Positions 41,643-51,085 of a stretch of DNA of 64,000 bases are shown piece after piece. Position 1 is the stretch's first letter. Every line of letters begins with the position of its first letter. The stretch is from NCBI GenBank assembly GCA_902464015.1, contig CABQHM010000004.1, forward strand, positions 1 to 64,000, in the 5' to 3' direction. A model generated the notes under the pieces. The model searched no databases, was not told where the DNA came from, and worked only from the letters and a program-made list of their open reading frames with translations. Both the position numbers and the translations under genes were made by a program. The DNA is from an uncultured Coriobacteriales bacterium. GTDB lineage: Bacteria; Actinomycetota; Coriobacteriia; Coriobacteriales; UMGS124.

Positions 41643-43142
41643 ATGGCTTTGGCGAACAACAGGGAAGCCCGGCTCGGGTCGCTCGTCGCGACGACCGCGG
41701 GACTGGGATGCATCCTTGCATGGACGTATATCGTCTTTTTCAGCAGGCTTGTGCATTACTCCACGCGCAACGACATCGCGCACCTCAACAGCACATATAC
41801 CTTTGCGTGCTGCGGCATCGTGGCCACGCTGCTCGTCTGCGCAACCATCGTGGGCCTGTGCTCGCGACGCATGCCGCATCCCACGGATCCGGGCCGCTGC
41901 CGCGCGCGCTGGATCTTGCGCCTGCCACCGGTTGCCGCCGCCGTGCTGTGCGTCGCGACCGTGGTGCTCACCATGGTGGAGCGTCGCGTGTTCACGCAGC
42001 CTTGGTGCTCCATCACCTCCACCCTGTCGGGCTGCGCGGTGGCGATACTGCTGCTCGCCTGGGCCTGGGGGCTGTTGTGCTTCCGCAAAGCCTCGCTTGC
42101 CGTGGGCTGCCTGACGAGCTCATTTGTCTTTGGCGCGGTCGTGTTTGTCGCCGTGCTCTATCTCCCCACCGCGGCCGCCATCACCGTGTGCGCGCTTTTG
42201 CCGCCTTTGAGCGCGGCGCTTTTCCGGGTGGCATGCCGCAAGCCGAATCACGATGAGTGCCCCTTGACCCAATCCGCCCAGGCACCCCTGACGGCGCATT
42301 GCTCCGAAGCTGGAGGCACATCGTGGGGTGCGCTTATTCGCACGTTCATCTGCATCGGCCTGCTCGGCCTGGTAGAGAGCTTCATGCGGGCGCTCTTCCT
42401 CACGGTGGACCCCGCCTCGAGCCCCGTGGCCTACCGCTGGCTCTTCCTGCTGGCCACCGTGCTCTCTGCGGCAACGCTCGCCCTGGCCGCGAGCAAGGCC
42501 ACCAAGTCGGCCGCCGTGCGCATCACCTGCCGCACGAGCATGTGCGTGCTGGTGTTCCTCACGCTGCTCACGCCCATCGTCAGCGACCTGGGGCTGGCGG
42601 CGGACCTCACCACGCTCGTGTGCTACTGCATGTTCAGTATGCTTGCCTGGCTCTACCTCACGCTCACCGCGCGCGCCTACCCCGTCTCGGTCATCGAGCT
42701 GTTCGGCCTGGGCCTGGGCGCGTCATACCTGGGATGCCTTGCGGGCACGTTCTTCGGCGGCGTGCTCGTGTCGTTCTGCGAGCCGAGCTACCGCATCCTC
42801 AGCTTCATCGCGCTTCTATGCGCCGGCGCCATCCTTGCGGCGCTGCTCTTCATCGCCGATGAGCAGGTGTTCGCCCGCCTCATCGACGCCGACGACGACC
42901 GTCCCCAGGCACCGCGCCGCTTCATGCTGCGCGTGCAGCAGGTGGCGCAGGAGTACGGTCTCACGCCCAAGGAAACCGAGGTGTTCACGCTCGCCGCAAA
43001 GGGACGCACCACCCAGCGTATCCGCGAAGAATTGGGTCTTTCCACCGGTACCGTCAACACGCACCTCGCCCACATCTACAAAAAGCTCGACGTCCACGAC
43101 CGCCAGCAAATGCTCGACCTGGTGGAGGCGAAAGAGGAGTAG
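41643..43142 (+). CDS. Membrane-bound LuxR-type regulator
   Basis: This protein of about 499 residues has a multi-pass N-terminal domain and a C-terminal LuxR HTH (YGLTPKETEVFTLAAKGRTTQRIREELGLSTGTVNTHLAHIYKKLDVHDRQQMLDLVE). It is divergent from the molybdoenzyme at 41353. The start is uncertain: the ATG at 41643 has GGGAGAG directly abutting it, and an in-frame TTG at 41649 would give better spacing. No receiver domain is present. Confidence 0.85.
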   Translation: MALANNREARLGSLVATTAGLGCILAWTYIVFFSRLVHYSTRNDIAHLNSTYTFACCGIVATLLVCATIVGLCSRRMPHPTDPGRCRARWILRLPPVAAAVLCVATVVLTMVERRVFTQPWCSITSTLSGCAVAILLLAWAWGLLCFRKASLAVGCLTSSFVFGAVVFVAVLYLPTAAAITVCALLPPLSAALFRVACRKPNHDECPLTQSAQAPLTAHCSEAGGTSWGALIRTFICIGLLGLVESFMRALFLTVDPASSPVAYRWLFLLATVLSAATLALAASKATKSAAVRITCRTSMCVLVFLTLLTPIVSDLGLAADLTTLVCYCMFSMLAWLYLTLTARAYPVSVIELFGLGLGASYLGCLAGTFFGGVLVSFCEPSYRILSFIALLCAGAILAALLFIADEQVFARLIDADDDRPQAPRRFMLRVQQVAQEYGLTPKETEVFTLAAKGRTTQRIREELGLSTGTVNTHLAHIYKKLDVHDRQQMLDLVEAKEE

Positions 43143-43656
43143 AGGACGACGAGGGGGCGTCTCGAAGAAGAGGCGGCGACGCAAGATTTATCGGCCGTCT
43201 GGCGAGGAACGAGCTCGAGCATCGGCGCGCGAGCTGTGGTAGACCCTCGGGCATGCTGCGCATCTTAGAAAGACAGATGCTTCCGCGTTTTCGGGGTTCT
43301 CCAGCCGCGCTTAACCAAGGCAGATGACTGAAGAAGGTCCGCGGCATCGAGACGACAATTTCGCCAAGCCTTCTAGCAGGCGTTTCCTTTCGCATGGGTT
43401 TTCTCTAAACCCAAGCAGCCGGCCAATAGCCCGCTTTCAGCAGCGCCAGCTCTCATCAAGCGGCTGGAGAACCCCACTTTTGCGGAAACAACTCGGGGAA
43501 AATTCGCGCTGGGGCAATTGGGTGCCCAGAACCCATTGCCTCCCGCTCCCCTAAGACGAGTAGCTCATGTTCTCGCTAGCTAACCGGGCGCGTATACTTT
43601 CGTGCATCCGAAGGCAAATAAGGGGTTTGCCCGGATGTTGACGAAAGGGGTATGTG
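43143..43656. other. Non-coding interval with weak stem-loops
   Basis: No gene is supported in this 514-bp stretch. Small stems include GGGTTT/AAACCC near 43396-43412 and CAATTGGGT/ACCCATTG near 43516-43540. A TATACT -10-like box at 43593-43598 could serve the flavoprotein at 43657, but its -35 partner is poor. Confidence 0.35.
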
Positions 43657-45501
43657 ATGAGCACTTGCACTCGTCGTACTTTCGTAGCAGGAACAGGAGC
43701 AGCGGTAGCAGTTGCTGCCACAGGCAATGTTGCCTTAGCTTTTGCCGAACCAGCCGACGGCACCTATACCGAATCGGCTGAGGGCCGCAACGGCCTGGTT
43801 ACCGTCGATGTGACTTTCAAAGACGGAGCAATTACCTCCGTCCAAGTCACCGATCATCAGGAAACCGAGGTGTATACCGCCGACGCGATTCCTCAGCTGT
43901 GCGACAACATCGTAGAAGCGCAGTCATTCGGCATCGATGGAATCTCTGGCGCCACCTGGACTAGCGCCGCCATTCTCACGTGCGTCCGCACCGCCGTGGA
44001 GGAAGCGGGAGGCGATGTCGAGGCTTTCAACAAGCCCAGCACCTACGAGCAGGGGCCAGATGAAGAGGTAGATGCCGACGTTCTCGTCATCGGCGGCGGC
44101 ATGTCAGGCATCTTCTGCGCCACGCGCGCGGCACAAGCCGGAGCGAAAGTCGTGCTTGTCGAAAAAGTGCGTCTTGTCGGCGGCTGCTCGGACATGTCGT
44201 TCAGCGACGCATTGTACGAGCCCGAGCAGGTCAACGAGAAAATGGTGAGCTGGATCTCCGAGCAGATGTACGCCGTGGACCCCGCCCTCATCCATAAGTA
44301 TCTTGAGAATTCCAGGCCTGCTTTTGACTACGCGCTCGAGGTCACCGACAACGCTCTCTTCCCCTATTACGGCGACCCCAATGCCTGGCTGCCCACCATG
44401 TTGGCCCCTTATACGGACCGCCCTGGAATTTACAACTCCATGCTCGCCGGTGCCGGAGTTGATGTACGCACCGAGACCACAGCCGAGATGCTGCTCTTTG
44501 AAAACAACACGGGCACGGTCATCGGCGCTGTCTGCGGGCGCAAAGACGGCTCCAAGCTCACCATCAATGCCAAGGCAACCGTTATCGCGACGGGTGGCCT
44601 GGGAGGCGACACCGCGTGGCTCAAGGAACTCTCGGGCTATGACGTCGTATGCGGCTGCCTCACCCAGGACGTGGGCGAAGGCATGAAGATGGCATGGGAC
44701 GTGGGAGCCGCAAAGCCCAAGAACCTGGGCGGTATGATGCTGCATCAGACCCTTGCCTGTGCCAAGCTGCGCGGATACGAATTCTTCCAGCAGCAGATGC
44801 CCATGATTCTTGGATATGTCCCCAGCGTGCTTGACGTAACAACCGCCGGCGTGCGTCTGCGCAACGAGGACTGGGTGAACACCGCCGTCGCCACTGCAAG
44901 CGGAGGCGCATTTGCTGGCGGCACCACCTATGCCATGCTCGACCAAGCTATGGTGGATGCGCTCATGACCGGCGGTACTGCCGCTATCGGCTTTGCCGAG
45001 TCGCCCGGCATGCCTCCCGAGTACAAGCCTCAGTTCGACATCGACACGCCGTGGGACGGCTTCCAGCAGGTCCTCGATGACTGTGTAGCCAACGGCTGGG
45101 CGTTCGCGGGTGGCACGGTCGAGGAGCTCGCGGAGGCTGCAGGCATGACACCCGCGGTGCTGGCCGCCACGGTTGAGACATACAACGGTTACTGCGACGC
45201 CGGACAAGACACATTCTTCGGCAAGGCCCCCGAGCACCTCGTAGCCTTGAAAACCGCACCCTTCTATCTGGTCGCCATTACTTACAACCAGCTGGGCACC
45301 GTCGGCGGCATCAACGTCAACGACCAGTTCCAGGCTCTAACTGAAGACCGCAAGGCCATTCCTGGCTTGTACTCGGTCGGTTCTGACGCGTACGGCACCT
45401 GCTGGAACCGCAATTACTACGGCACCGGCGACGGCATCGGCTTCGCTATGGTCTCCGGCTACGCCGCCGGTCCCATCGTAGCGGAGTATGCCCTGGCATA
45501 A
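43657..45501 (+). CDS. Tat-exported FMN/FAD reductase, N-terminal FMN domain
   Basis: This 614-residue flavoprotein has a twin-arginine signal (CTRRTFVAGTGA) and then an N-terminal FMN_bind domain (about 33-115). Its DGISGAT (94-100) is an ApbE-type flavinylation motif with Thr100 as acceptor. Next is an FAD-binding domain with VIGGGMSGIFCATRAA (GGGMSG, 146-151) and a C-terminal FAD loop GLYSVGSDAYGTCWNRNYYGTGDGIGFAMVSGY. The usual fumarate-reductase arginine signature is not visible. The ATG at 43657 follows AAAGGGG. A strong terminator follows. The regulator is probably the converging LuxR at 45737, though that one is divergent from the next flavoprotein. Confidence 0.88.
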   Translation: MSTCTRRTFVAGTGAAVAVAATGNVALAFAEPADGTYTESAEGRNGLVTVDVTFKDGAITSVQVTDHQETEVYTADAIPQLCDNIVEAQSFGIDGISGATWTSAAILTCVRTAVEEAGGDVEAFNKPSTYEQGPDEEVDADVLVIGGGMSGIFCATRAAQAGAKVVLVEKVRLVGGCSDMSFSDALYEPEQVNEKMVSWISEQMYAVDPALIHKYLENSRPAFDYALEVTDNALFPYYGDPNAWLPTMLAPYTDRPGIYNSMLAGAGVDVRTETTAEMLLFENNTGTVIGAVCGRKDGSKLTINAKATVIATGGLGGDTAWLKELSGYDVVCGCLTQDVGEGMKMAWDVGAAKPKNLGGMMLHQTLACAKLRGYEFFQQQMPMILGYVPSVLDVTTAGVRLRNEDWVNTAVATASGGAFAGGTTYAMLDQAMVDALMTGGTAAIGFAESPGMPPEYKPQFDIDTPWDGFQQVLDDCVANGWAFAGGTVEELAEAAGMTPAVLAATVETYNGYCDAGQDTFFGKAPEHLVALKTAPFYLVAITYNQLGTVGGINVNDQFQALTEDRKAIPGLYSVGSDAYGTCWNRNYYGTGDGIGFAMVSGYAAGPIVAEYALA

Positions 45502-45535
45502 GAAGATCTCGTTTTAGAGACCGGAAGTAAACACC

Positions 45536-45586
45536 AGCGGGGGCAGGCCCGGGGCGGTTTGGTACCGCCGGGCCTGCCCCGCTTTT
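45536..45586 (+). terminator. Strong terminator after flavoprotein
   Basis: A long GC-rich stem (AGCGGGGGCAGGCCC paired with GGGCCTGCCCCGCT, with an inner GGCGG/CCGCC stem) is followed by TTTT on the plus strand. It lies between the converging flavoprotein and LuxR genes. An 18-base piece of its left arm recurs near 51031. Confidence 0.8.
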
Positions 45587-45736
45587 GCTACAGCCGCATC
45601 TACTTCATACAACAGCAACCCACAGCCATTAAATATCGGCGACCGTTCAGCGATTGCAAACATACCCGGACTCGAAAGTAGCGTCCACAAAGCAAAGCTA
45701 TCCAGAGCGCGGCAACCAGGCCTCTTTGTCAAACCC

Positions 45737-47212
45737 CTAGTTTTCCATCTTATCAATCAGTTCATCAAGCTCCTGGCGAGAGTGAATCCCAAGTTTGCGA
45801 TAGAGCGTACGACTATGGGTCTGGACGGTATTGATAGAGAGGTATTCGACCTGCGATATACGTTTGGCGCTGTGGCCCTCATAAAGATGTCGGGCGACAT
45901 CGATCTCGCGTGGAGTGAGAGAGAATTGGGCGGCCAGAGCCTCGAGTGCGCCATTCAAAAGCGGCGCGCCTCCAGCAGAACCCCCAGCGCAAGCGCTTGT
46001 CCGCAACGCCGAGCTGTCACGCGCCTCGAAATAACGGAGTTCGCGCTTAAACGAAACGCCGCAAACTGAGAGCGACACCGCCATTATCAAGGCAACCGAC
46101 ACAGGCACAAGCAAACTCGTAGGATCGATGTCGAACACTGGCAAGAGTGACGTCGCACCATATCCCACAAAGCATGTCAGCATTTCAGGAATAAGGAGTG
46201 CCAAAGAGCAAACAGCAATCGGGCTCGCATGGGTCTGTGCACAATAGATGGCGCAGAACACCAGCGCTGTGGACTCCGCCAGCACCCTCGCCGAAACAAC
46301 CGTGGCAACACCGGTAAACAAAAGGCTGCCTGAACAAGAGGCGACAACGCCTATTCCTAGAACAAGTGAGAAGACCAGGAGGTAAAGAACAGACACCGTA
46401 AAATGTCGCGCATCGGTGCTTGCAAAAGAAAGCAGCATGACCCCTGCGACTTCAACAATTCCAACGATATGCTTGACCATACGACCCTGCTCACCAACAG
46501 GGCCCACGCCACTGTCAAAAAAGGATTTTGCCAACGTTGCCACGACGAGCAGAGCAACAACGGCAACCATACGACCCCGGATGAAAGTCAGCTCAAACCA
46601 GTCGGCAATACAACTCGGCTTAGCCGGCGCAGGATTACCGGCAAACCAAAAACAGACAGCCGAAAGCACAGGTGAAATCGCCGCAGTAATCCTATCTACC
46701 GCAAGCACATCTCCCAGCACAAAGGTGATAACAATGCTTAGAAACGCCGACGAGAACGCACAAATTGCCACGAGCATCGGATTGGCATTCGCCTGAAGGG
46801 CCAAGATGTAAAGAGCCCGCCTTGCTAACGCCACCGTAGAAGCCGCCGTACACAAGGCGACTAAGCATTGGCAGAAGATCGTTGCAACACCCTGGAAGCC
46901 CATTGGGAAAAGAAAACCCGCGCAAATTCCGCATGAAGCGAGACCGCAAGCAGCAAACAGAAACGGCCATGTGCAACCTCGGTGGCTAGCACGCTCAAGC
47001 CCAAGGGCGATTGCACATATAAGGCAGATAAGTGCGTAGTACAGAGCCATCCATACCTCAGGCCCAACAGACATCCCGGCTTGGGGAAACGGAATCGCCA
47101 CCAAGACGCAGGCGTGACGAAACAGTTGCCACATGAAAGCAAGTCCAAGCGTTACAAACATAGTGTTTCGCCCGAAAAAGCCCTGCACAGGCGAATCGGT
47201 CTCCCCAACCAT
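45737..47212 (-). CDS. Membrane-bound LuxR-type regulator
   Basis: This protein of about 491 residues has about 12 hydrophobic segments and a C-terminal LuxR HTH (FSLTPREIDVARHLYEGHSAKRISQVEYLSINTVQTHSRTLYRKLGIHSRQELDELIDKM). The ATG at 47212 is preceded by a GGGGGGG stretch. It lies between two Tat flavoproteins, divergent from the one at 47496 and convergent with the one at 43657. The divergent partner is the more likely target. Its lower GC content and codon use, compared with the genes at 35-43 kb, may mean more recent arrival. Confidence 0.85.
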   Translation of the reverse strand: MVGETDSPVQGFFGRNTMFVTLGLAFMWQLFRHACVLVAIPFPQAGMSVGPEVWMALYYALICLICAIALGLERASHRGCTWPFLFAACGLASCGICAGFLFPMGFQGVATIFCQCLVALCTAASTVALARRALYILALQANANPMLVAICAFSSAFLSIVITFVLGDVLAVDRITAAISPVLSAVCFWFAGNPAPAKPSCIADWFELTFIRGRMVAVVALLVVATLAKSFFDSGVGPVGEQGRMVKHIVGIVEVAGVMLLSFASTDARHFTVSVLYLLVFSLVLGIGVVASCSGSLLFTGVATVVSARVLAESTALVFCAIYCAQTHASPIAVCSLALLIPEMLTCFVGYGATSLLPVFDIDPTSLLVPVSVALIMAVSLSVCGVSFKRELRYFEARDSSALRTSACAGGSAGGAPLLNGALEALAAQFSLTPREIDVARHLYEGHSAKRISQVEYLSINTVQTHSRTLYRKLGIHSRQELDELIDKMEN

Positions 47213-47307
47213 CAATACCCCCCATCTAACGCCAATCGATATCCATAATACTCGCCCGCACTTCACGTAGGGGCATGGTTGCCGGCAAAACTCCAGCTTG
47301 GTGCCAT

Positions 47308-47347
47308 ATGTGAATGTCAACTGTGAAATTAACCCAGATGTTCACAT
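47308..47347. promoter_or_regulatory. Inverted repeat in LuxR/flavoprotein interval
   Basis: ATGTGAA (47308-47314) and TTCACAT (47341-47347) form a perfect 7-bp inverted repeat, with a further TGTGAAA between them. It lies in the 283-bp divergent interval. It is a candidate operator for the LuxR regulator at 45737. Confidence 0.4.
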
Positions 47348-47495
47348 GCACCAAAGGCTCAAATCTCACAAATGGAACCACAGAAAAACGCATCGGCAAC
47401 GCGATTGTCTCGTCAAACATTGAGACATCCCGGGCAGCACGGGCCCAGGCAACAACGAAGCGGCCGACCAGGGGAAGCCGCACAAGGAGGGCGAC

Positions 47496-49775
47496 ATGGA
47501 AGTCTCTCGTAGGAGTTTTCTCACCGGCGCAGCAGCGGGAACCGCAGGGATTATCGCCAGCACAGCGTTTGCCAGCGGAAATATCGCGCATGCTGAGCCA
47601 GCTCCCGATGCAGCCCCAGAAGCCATAGGCGGCGACGGCACCTACAGCGCAACCGCCAAAGGACTGGGCGGCGACGTCACTGTAACGCTAACCATTGAAA
47701 ACGGCGCTCTCACCGCCGTCGCCGCAGAGGGCCCCGATGAAACTCAGGGCATTGGCACTCGCGCTCTTGAAATCATGCCGTCCGACATGCTCTCCAAGAA
47801 TTCCATCGAGGTAGACGGGGTCTCCGGCGCAACCGTTACCTCAAATGCCATCCTTCAGGCCGCGGCTGACGCACTTGCCCAAAGCGGCGTAACGCTTCAG
47901 GCCGTTGAAACCTCCCCCGTCGTACAGGCAATGACTCCCGGCGTGTACTACGGCGAAGAATTTGGCAAATGGAAAAAAGGCACCATCGAGGGTGAGCGTT
48001 TCGGCAGCCCCCATATCATCGAGCCGACGCGCGTCGCTGTCGAGGTCGATGATACAAAGATCCTCTCTGTGACTGTCGAATCGTGTTCGGATACGCCGGG
48101 CTTCATCGAACCCTGCATTGAGCGTATCCCCGCCGCCATTGTTGACGCCCAGTCAGTGAACGTCGACTGCGTCACCGGTGCCACCATGACTTCTCAGGCC
48201 ATCATTGCCGGAGTAGAACAGGCCCTCACCGAAGCTGGCGCGGATTTGTCTGGCTTCCGCTCCGCCCCCGCACGTGTCGAGGCATCCGAGGAGTACGAGT
48301 GCGACTTTGCCATTGTGTCAGCCGGCGGCGCAGGAACCGTCGCGGCAATGCGCGCAGTTGAGGCCGGGCTCAGCGTTGTCATCATAGAGAAGTGCGGCAA
48401 GGTCGGCGGCGAAAGCGTCTGTTCCACCGGCATCCTGGCCCCTGGCGCAGAGTGGCTTAACAAGGTCCATGCAGACGACGGCGTAGAGGTGCCAGATGCA
48501 AGCTACATGTTCACCGAGCTGAGCGAGTACGCCAAGTATCGCTGTGACACCAATGTGTTGTACAACGTCGTGAATCACATGGGGCCCGTAGCCGACTACT
48601 TGGCCGATCACTTCGACCGCTCGGCTGCCAAGGAAGCACGTTTTGACGGCTTCGTTCCCTCCATCAACGGCTGTTCCATGGACTGGGGCAAGGGCACAAC
48701 AAAGTTCGATGTCCTTTATGACGACTACATCCTCCCCGGTGGAGCAAAGCTTCTTCTCGAGACCCGCGCCTATGAACTCATCCAGAACGAGGACGGTACC
48801 GTCACAGGTGTCAAGGCAAGGAAGCAAGACGGTACCGAGGTGACCGTGAAGGCTCCTTACACGCTCGTGGCCTGCGGCGGTTTCGGTGGCAATCGCGACC
48901 TCATGCGCGAGTATCTGCGCACCGACAACCTCTATCTATACGGAGTTTCCTCCAATACGGGAGACGGGCTCCAGATGGCCCTGGCCGCCGGCGGTCGTCT
49001 GACTACCGAAATCAACCCCCTTCCTGCTGAGTTCTGCTCCAACCTCAAGGTTGACTTCTATGCTGGCTACATGAAGTTCATCAACTATGCCGGTCTGCTT
49101 CAAGTGAACCCCGAGGGACAGCGCTTCTACAACGAGGAACTCGGCGCGACCGAACCCCTCGGCGTCGGAACATCAGCCTTGTATGCCATTGACCACGCAT
49201 ACGCCATCTTCTGCCAGGCAGACCTTGATGCCATGGTGGCTGAAGGCTGCCCGGGCCTTTTGAGCGAGGAGGTCCGCGAGACGCTACGCATCTACCGCTC
49301 CCGCGCTTGCGTGCCCTTCTACACGCTGGCCGACGAAATGCAGGCTGCCATCGAAGCCGGCGAGGGTTGGAGCGCCGACACCCTAGAGGAACTTGGCGAG
49401 AAGATTGGGTTTGATTCCGAGGTCTGGGCCAATACCATCGACGATTACCTGGCTGCCATCGAAGCCGGCGAAGACGCCCAGTTCCATAAGCGTCCCGAAA
49501 TGCTTCGCCCGCTTTCTGAGGGCCCCTTCTATGCCGTGCGTTTCTGCATGGCCATCGACGGCACGCTCAACGGTGTTCGCGCAAACCAGTACTTCCAGGC
49601 TCTCAACGAGAACCTCAGGCCCATCCCCGGCCTCTTCCTGGGAGGTCTGGACGCAGGCGGCATGTGGGGCAACGTGTACTATGCTTCGCAGCACTGCGCC
49701 GGCGTATCACAGGGTCACTCCGTGACCTCTGGATACATCGCAGCAGAGAAGGTCATCGAGCTGCTTGGAGCATAA
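47496..49775 (+). CDS. Tat-exported FAD reductase with two FMN domains
   Basis: This 759-residue flavoprotein has a twin-arginine signal (VSRRSFLTGAAAG) and two consecutive N-terminal FMN_bind domains. The first (about 45-130) carries DGVSGAT (107-113, Thr113) and the second (about 150-250) carries DCVTGAT (224-230, Thr230); both match the ApbE flavinylation motif. The FAD-binding domain follows (VSAGGAGTVAAMRAVEAG, near 274-291) and ends in GLFLGGLDAGGMWGNVYYASQHCAGVSQGHSVTSGY. Two covalent FMNs could form an electron relay to FAD from an outside donor, replacing the heme wire of flavocytochromes; this is inference. The ATG at 47496 follows AAGGAGG. It is divergent from LuxR, with a terminator downstream. 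Confidence 0.88.
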   Translation: MEVSRRSFLTGAAAGTAGIIASTAFASGNIAHAEPAPDAAPEAIGGDGTYSATAKGLGGDVTVTLTIENGALTAVAAEGPDETQGIGTRALEIMPSDMLSKNSIEVDGVSGATVTSNAILQAAADALAQSGVTLQAVETSPVVQAMTPGVYYGEEFGKWKKGTIEGERFGSPHIIEPTRVAVEVDDTKILSVTVESCSDTPGFIEPCIERIPAAIVDAQSVNVDCVTGATMTSQAIIAGVEQALTEAGADLSGFRSAPARVEASEEYECDFAIVSAGGAGTVAAMRAVEAGLSVVIIEKCGKVGGESVCSTGILAPGAEWLNKVHADDGVEVPDASYMFTELSEYAKYRCDTNVLYNVVNHMGPVADYLADHFDRSAAKEARFDGFVPSINGCSMDWGKGTTKFDVLYDDYILPGGAKLLLETRAYELIQNEDGTVTGVKARKQDGTEVTVKAPYTLVACGGFGGNRDLMREYLRTDNLYLYGVSSNTGDGLQMALAAGGRLTTEINPLPAEFCSNLKVDFYAGYMKFINYAGLLQVNPEGQRFYNEELGATEPLGVGTSALYAIDHAYAIFCQADLDAMVAEGCPGLLSEEVRETLRIYRSRACVPFYTLADEMQAAIEAGEGWSADTLEELGEKIGFDSEVWANTIDDYLAAIEAGEDAQFHKRPEMLRPLSEGPFYAVRFCMAIDGTLNGVRANQYFQALNENLRPIPGLFLGGLDAGGMWGNVYYASQHCAGVSQGHSVTSGYIAAEKVIELLGA

Positions 49776-49816
49776 AGAGGCAGCCGCATCCGCGCTAAAC
49801 ATCTTCTAGGCTCATG

Positions 49817-49869
49817 GGGCCCAGATTTCGAAGCCAACCTCTGGCAGAAATTCGGGCCCTTCGTTTTTT
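49817..49869 (+). terminator. Rho-independent terminator
   Basis: The stem GGGCCC..GA.TTC with GAA.TTC..GGGCCC is followed by TCGTTTTTTG, about 40 bases after the flavoprotein stop codon. Confidence 0.75.
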
Positions 49870-49960
49870 GAGATCAGCTGGACACGCCAACCACCCCTGC
49901 CAGCGCTCCGCATCGTCGGCTATACTGCAGGGACAGTGCACAGGCAGCGCGAAGGAGACG

Positions 49961-50803
49961 ATGAGGATGACCCCTTTTGACAGGGCAGACGAGTTTTCAG
50001 GCGGCTACATTGCTCAGCCGGGCCCCTCGTCGCAGGCAAAGGCAAGGTACTGGAAGACCGCCTTCGGCCTTCAGGCAATCGATGGGCTCGCTCCATCCGA
50101 ATACGTGCATGAGCTCGCCGATTCCCATACGCGGGGCGACATCTCAATTGCCGAGGTAACGAAGGAACTCAACAGCTATTACGCACGTGGGTCGGTACCC
50201 TCGCAGCAGCCCCGCCGCACCGAGGAGGCTGACAAGGTCAGCGCGCGCATCGTGGAGCTGCTGGGCGCAAGAGAGTTCGCCCTCGACCACGAGCTGCTCG
50301 CACACATCCATCGCCATCTGTTCCAAGACCTTGACCCGGCAGTCTATCATCCCGGGGCCTATCGCACCGAATCCCTTGTCAAGCTTGAGCCCGCGCTCAA
50401 TGGCGACACCTTGCTGTACGGCGCTCCCAGCCTTATCGAGCGGTCATTGGAAATTCTCTTCGCCAAAGAGCGCGACTATCGTTATGCGACGTACTCAGAC
50501 GGCGGGGCGGGAATGTGCTATGCCGACCTCTCCCATTTTGCCGGGTTCGTCTCCGATGTGTGGTTCACGCATCCCTTCTGGGAGGGAAACACGAGGACGG
50601 TCACCGTGTTTTGCGAGCTCTACCTCAACCGTCTCGGCTTCGACCTGGACAACGGGCCTTTCGAGGCGCATGCGTCCTTCTTCAGGAACGCTCTCGTGCG
50701 CGCAAACTATCGCAATCGCAGCGTCGGTGTCGACGTGGACTTCGGCCCTCTTGTCTCCTTTATCTCGCATGTGCTGGGAGAGGACGATGGTCCCCTGAAC
50801 TAG
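49961..50803 (+). CDS. Fic-domain protein
   Basis: This protein of about 280 residues has the Fic catalytic motif HPFWEGNTRT (residues 204-213; catalytic His204, with Asn210 and Arg212), preceded by helices ending in HFAGFVSDVWFT. Fic enzymes usually transfer AMP or other groups to proteins. No inhibitory (S/T)xxxE(G/N) motif could be placed with confidence. The ATG at 49961 is close to GAAGGAG; the ATG at 49967 has better spacing and may be the true start. It ends at a TAG after GEDDGPLN. The same frame then continues 42 more sense codons to a TAA at 50930, so this may be a gene shortened by a nonsense mutation. It lies between a terminator and a toxin-antitoxin pair, a defence-like or accessory context. 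Confidence 0.83.
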   Translation: MRMTPFDRADEFSGGYIAQPGPSSQAKARYWKTAFGLQAIDGLAPSEYVHELADSHTRGDISIAEVTKELNSYYARGSVPSQQPRRTEEADKVSARIVELLGAREFALDHELLAHIHRHLFQDLDPAVYHPGAYRTESLVKLEPALNGDTLLYGAPSLIERSLEILFAKERDYRYATYSDGGAGMCYADLSHFAGFVSDVWFTHPFWEGNTRTVTVFCELYLNRLGFDLDNGPFEAHASFFRNALVRANYRNRSVGVDVDFGPLVSFISHVLGEDDGPLN

Positions 50804-50932
50804 GCTGACACGTATTGCCGTGCGCTCTTCGAGCAGCCCGAACGCGTGCGCAACGTCGATCATGCCTTCGCCGCCCCCATGCAGCAGCAGCTCAAAGAGG
50901 CCGGCATCACCGAGGCTGTATTGGCGCAGTAA
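50804..50932 (+). pseudogene. In-frame coding-like extension past the Fic stop codon
   Basis: After the TAG at 50801-50803 the Fic reading frame stays open for 42 codons (starting ADTYCRALFEQPERVRNVDH, ending GITEAVLAQ) and closes at TAA. It has protein-like composition but no start codon or ribosome binding site. It is either the former C-terminus of the Fic protein cut off by a nonsense change, or a separate fragment. Sequencing error is another possibility. Confidence 0.5.
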
Positions 50933-51085
50933 GCGAGCTGTGGCATGCGTCAAACAAAGAAGCCTGCGGGCCTCACCGAACCGAGGCAGTCCTGGCGAGG
51001 TCGTGGGCTGTTTCCCTTTCCTCCAAACACCAACGGGGCAGGTCCGGGGCGGCTAAAAATACATCAGGCACAGCATTCGGGTGAA

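Noticed and set aside
43143..43656. Possible small genes in the 514-bp interval before the flavoprotein.
   Set aside because: Open frames there are short, lack ribosome binding sites and have no protein-like features.
51025..51053. Eighteen bases (GGGGCAGGTCCGGGGCGG) shared with the left arm of the terminator at 45536.
   Set aside because: Only half of the hairpin is present and there is no paired arm; it may be a relic but cannot be called a terminator.
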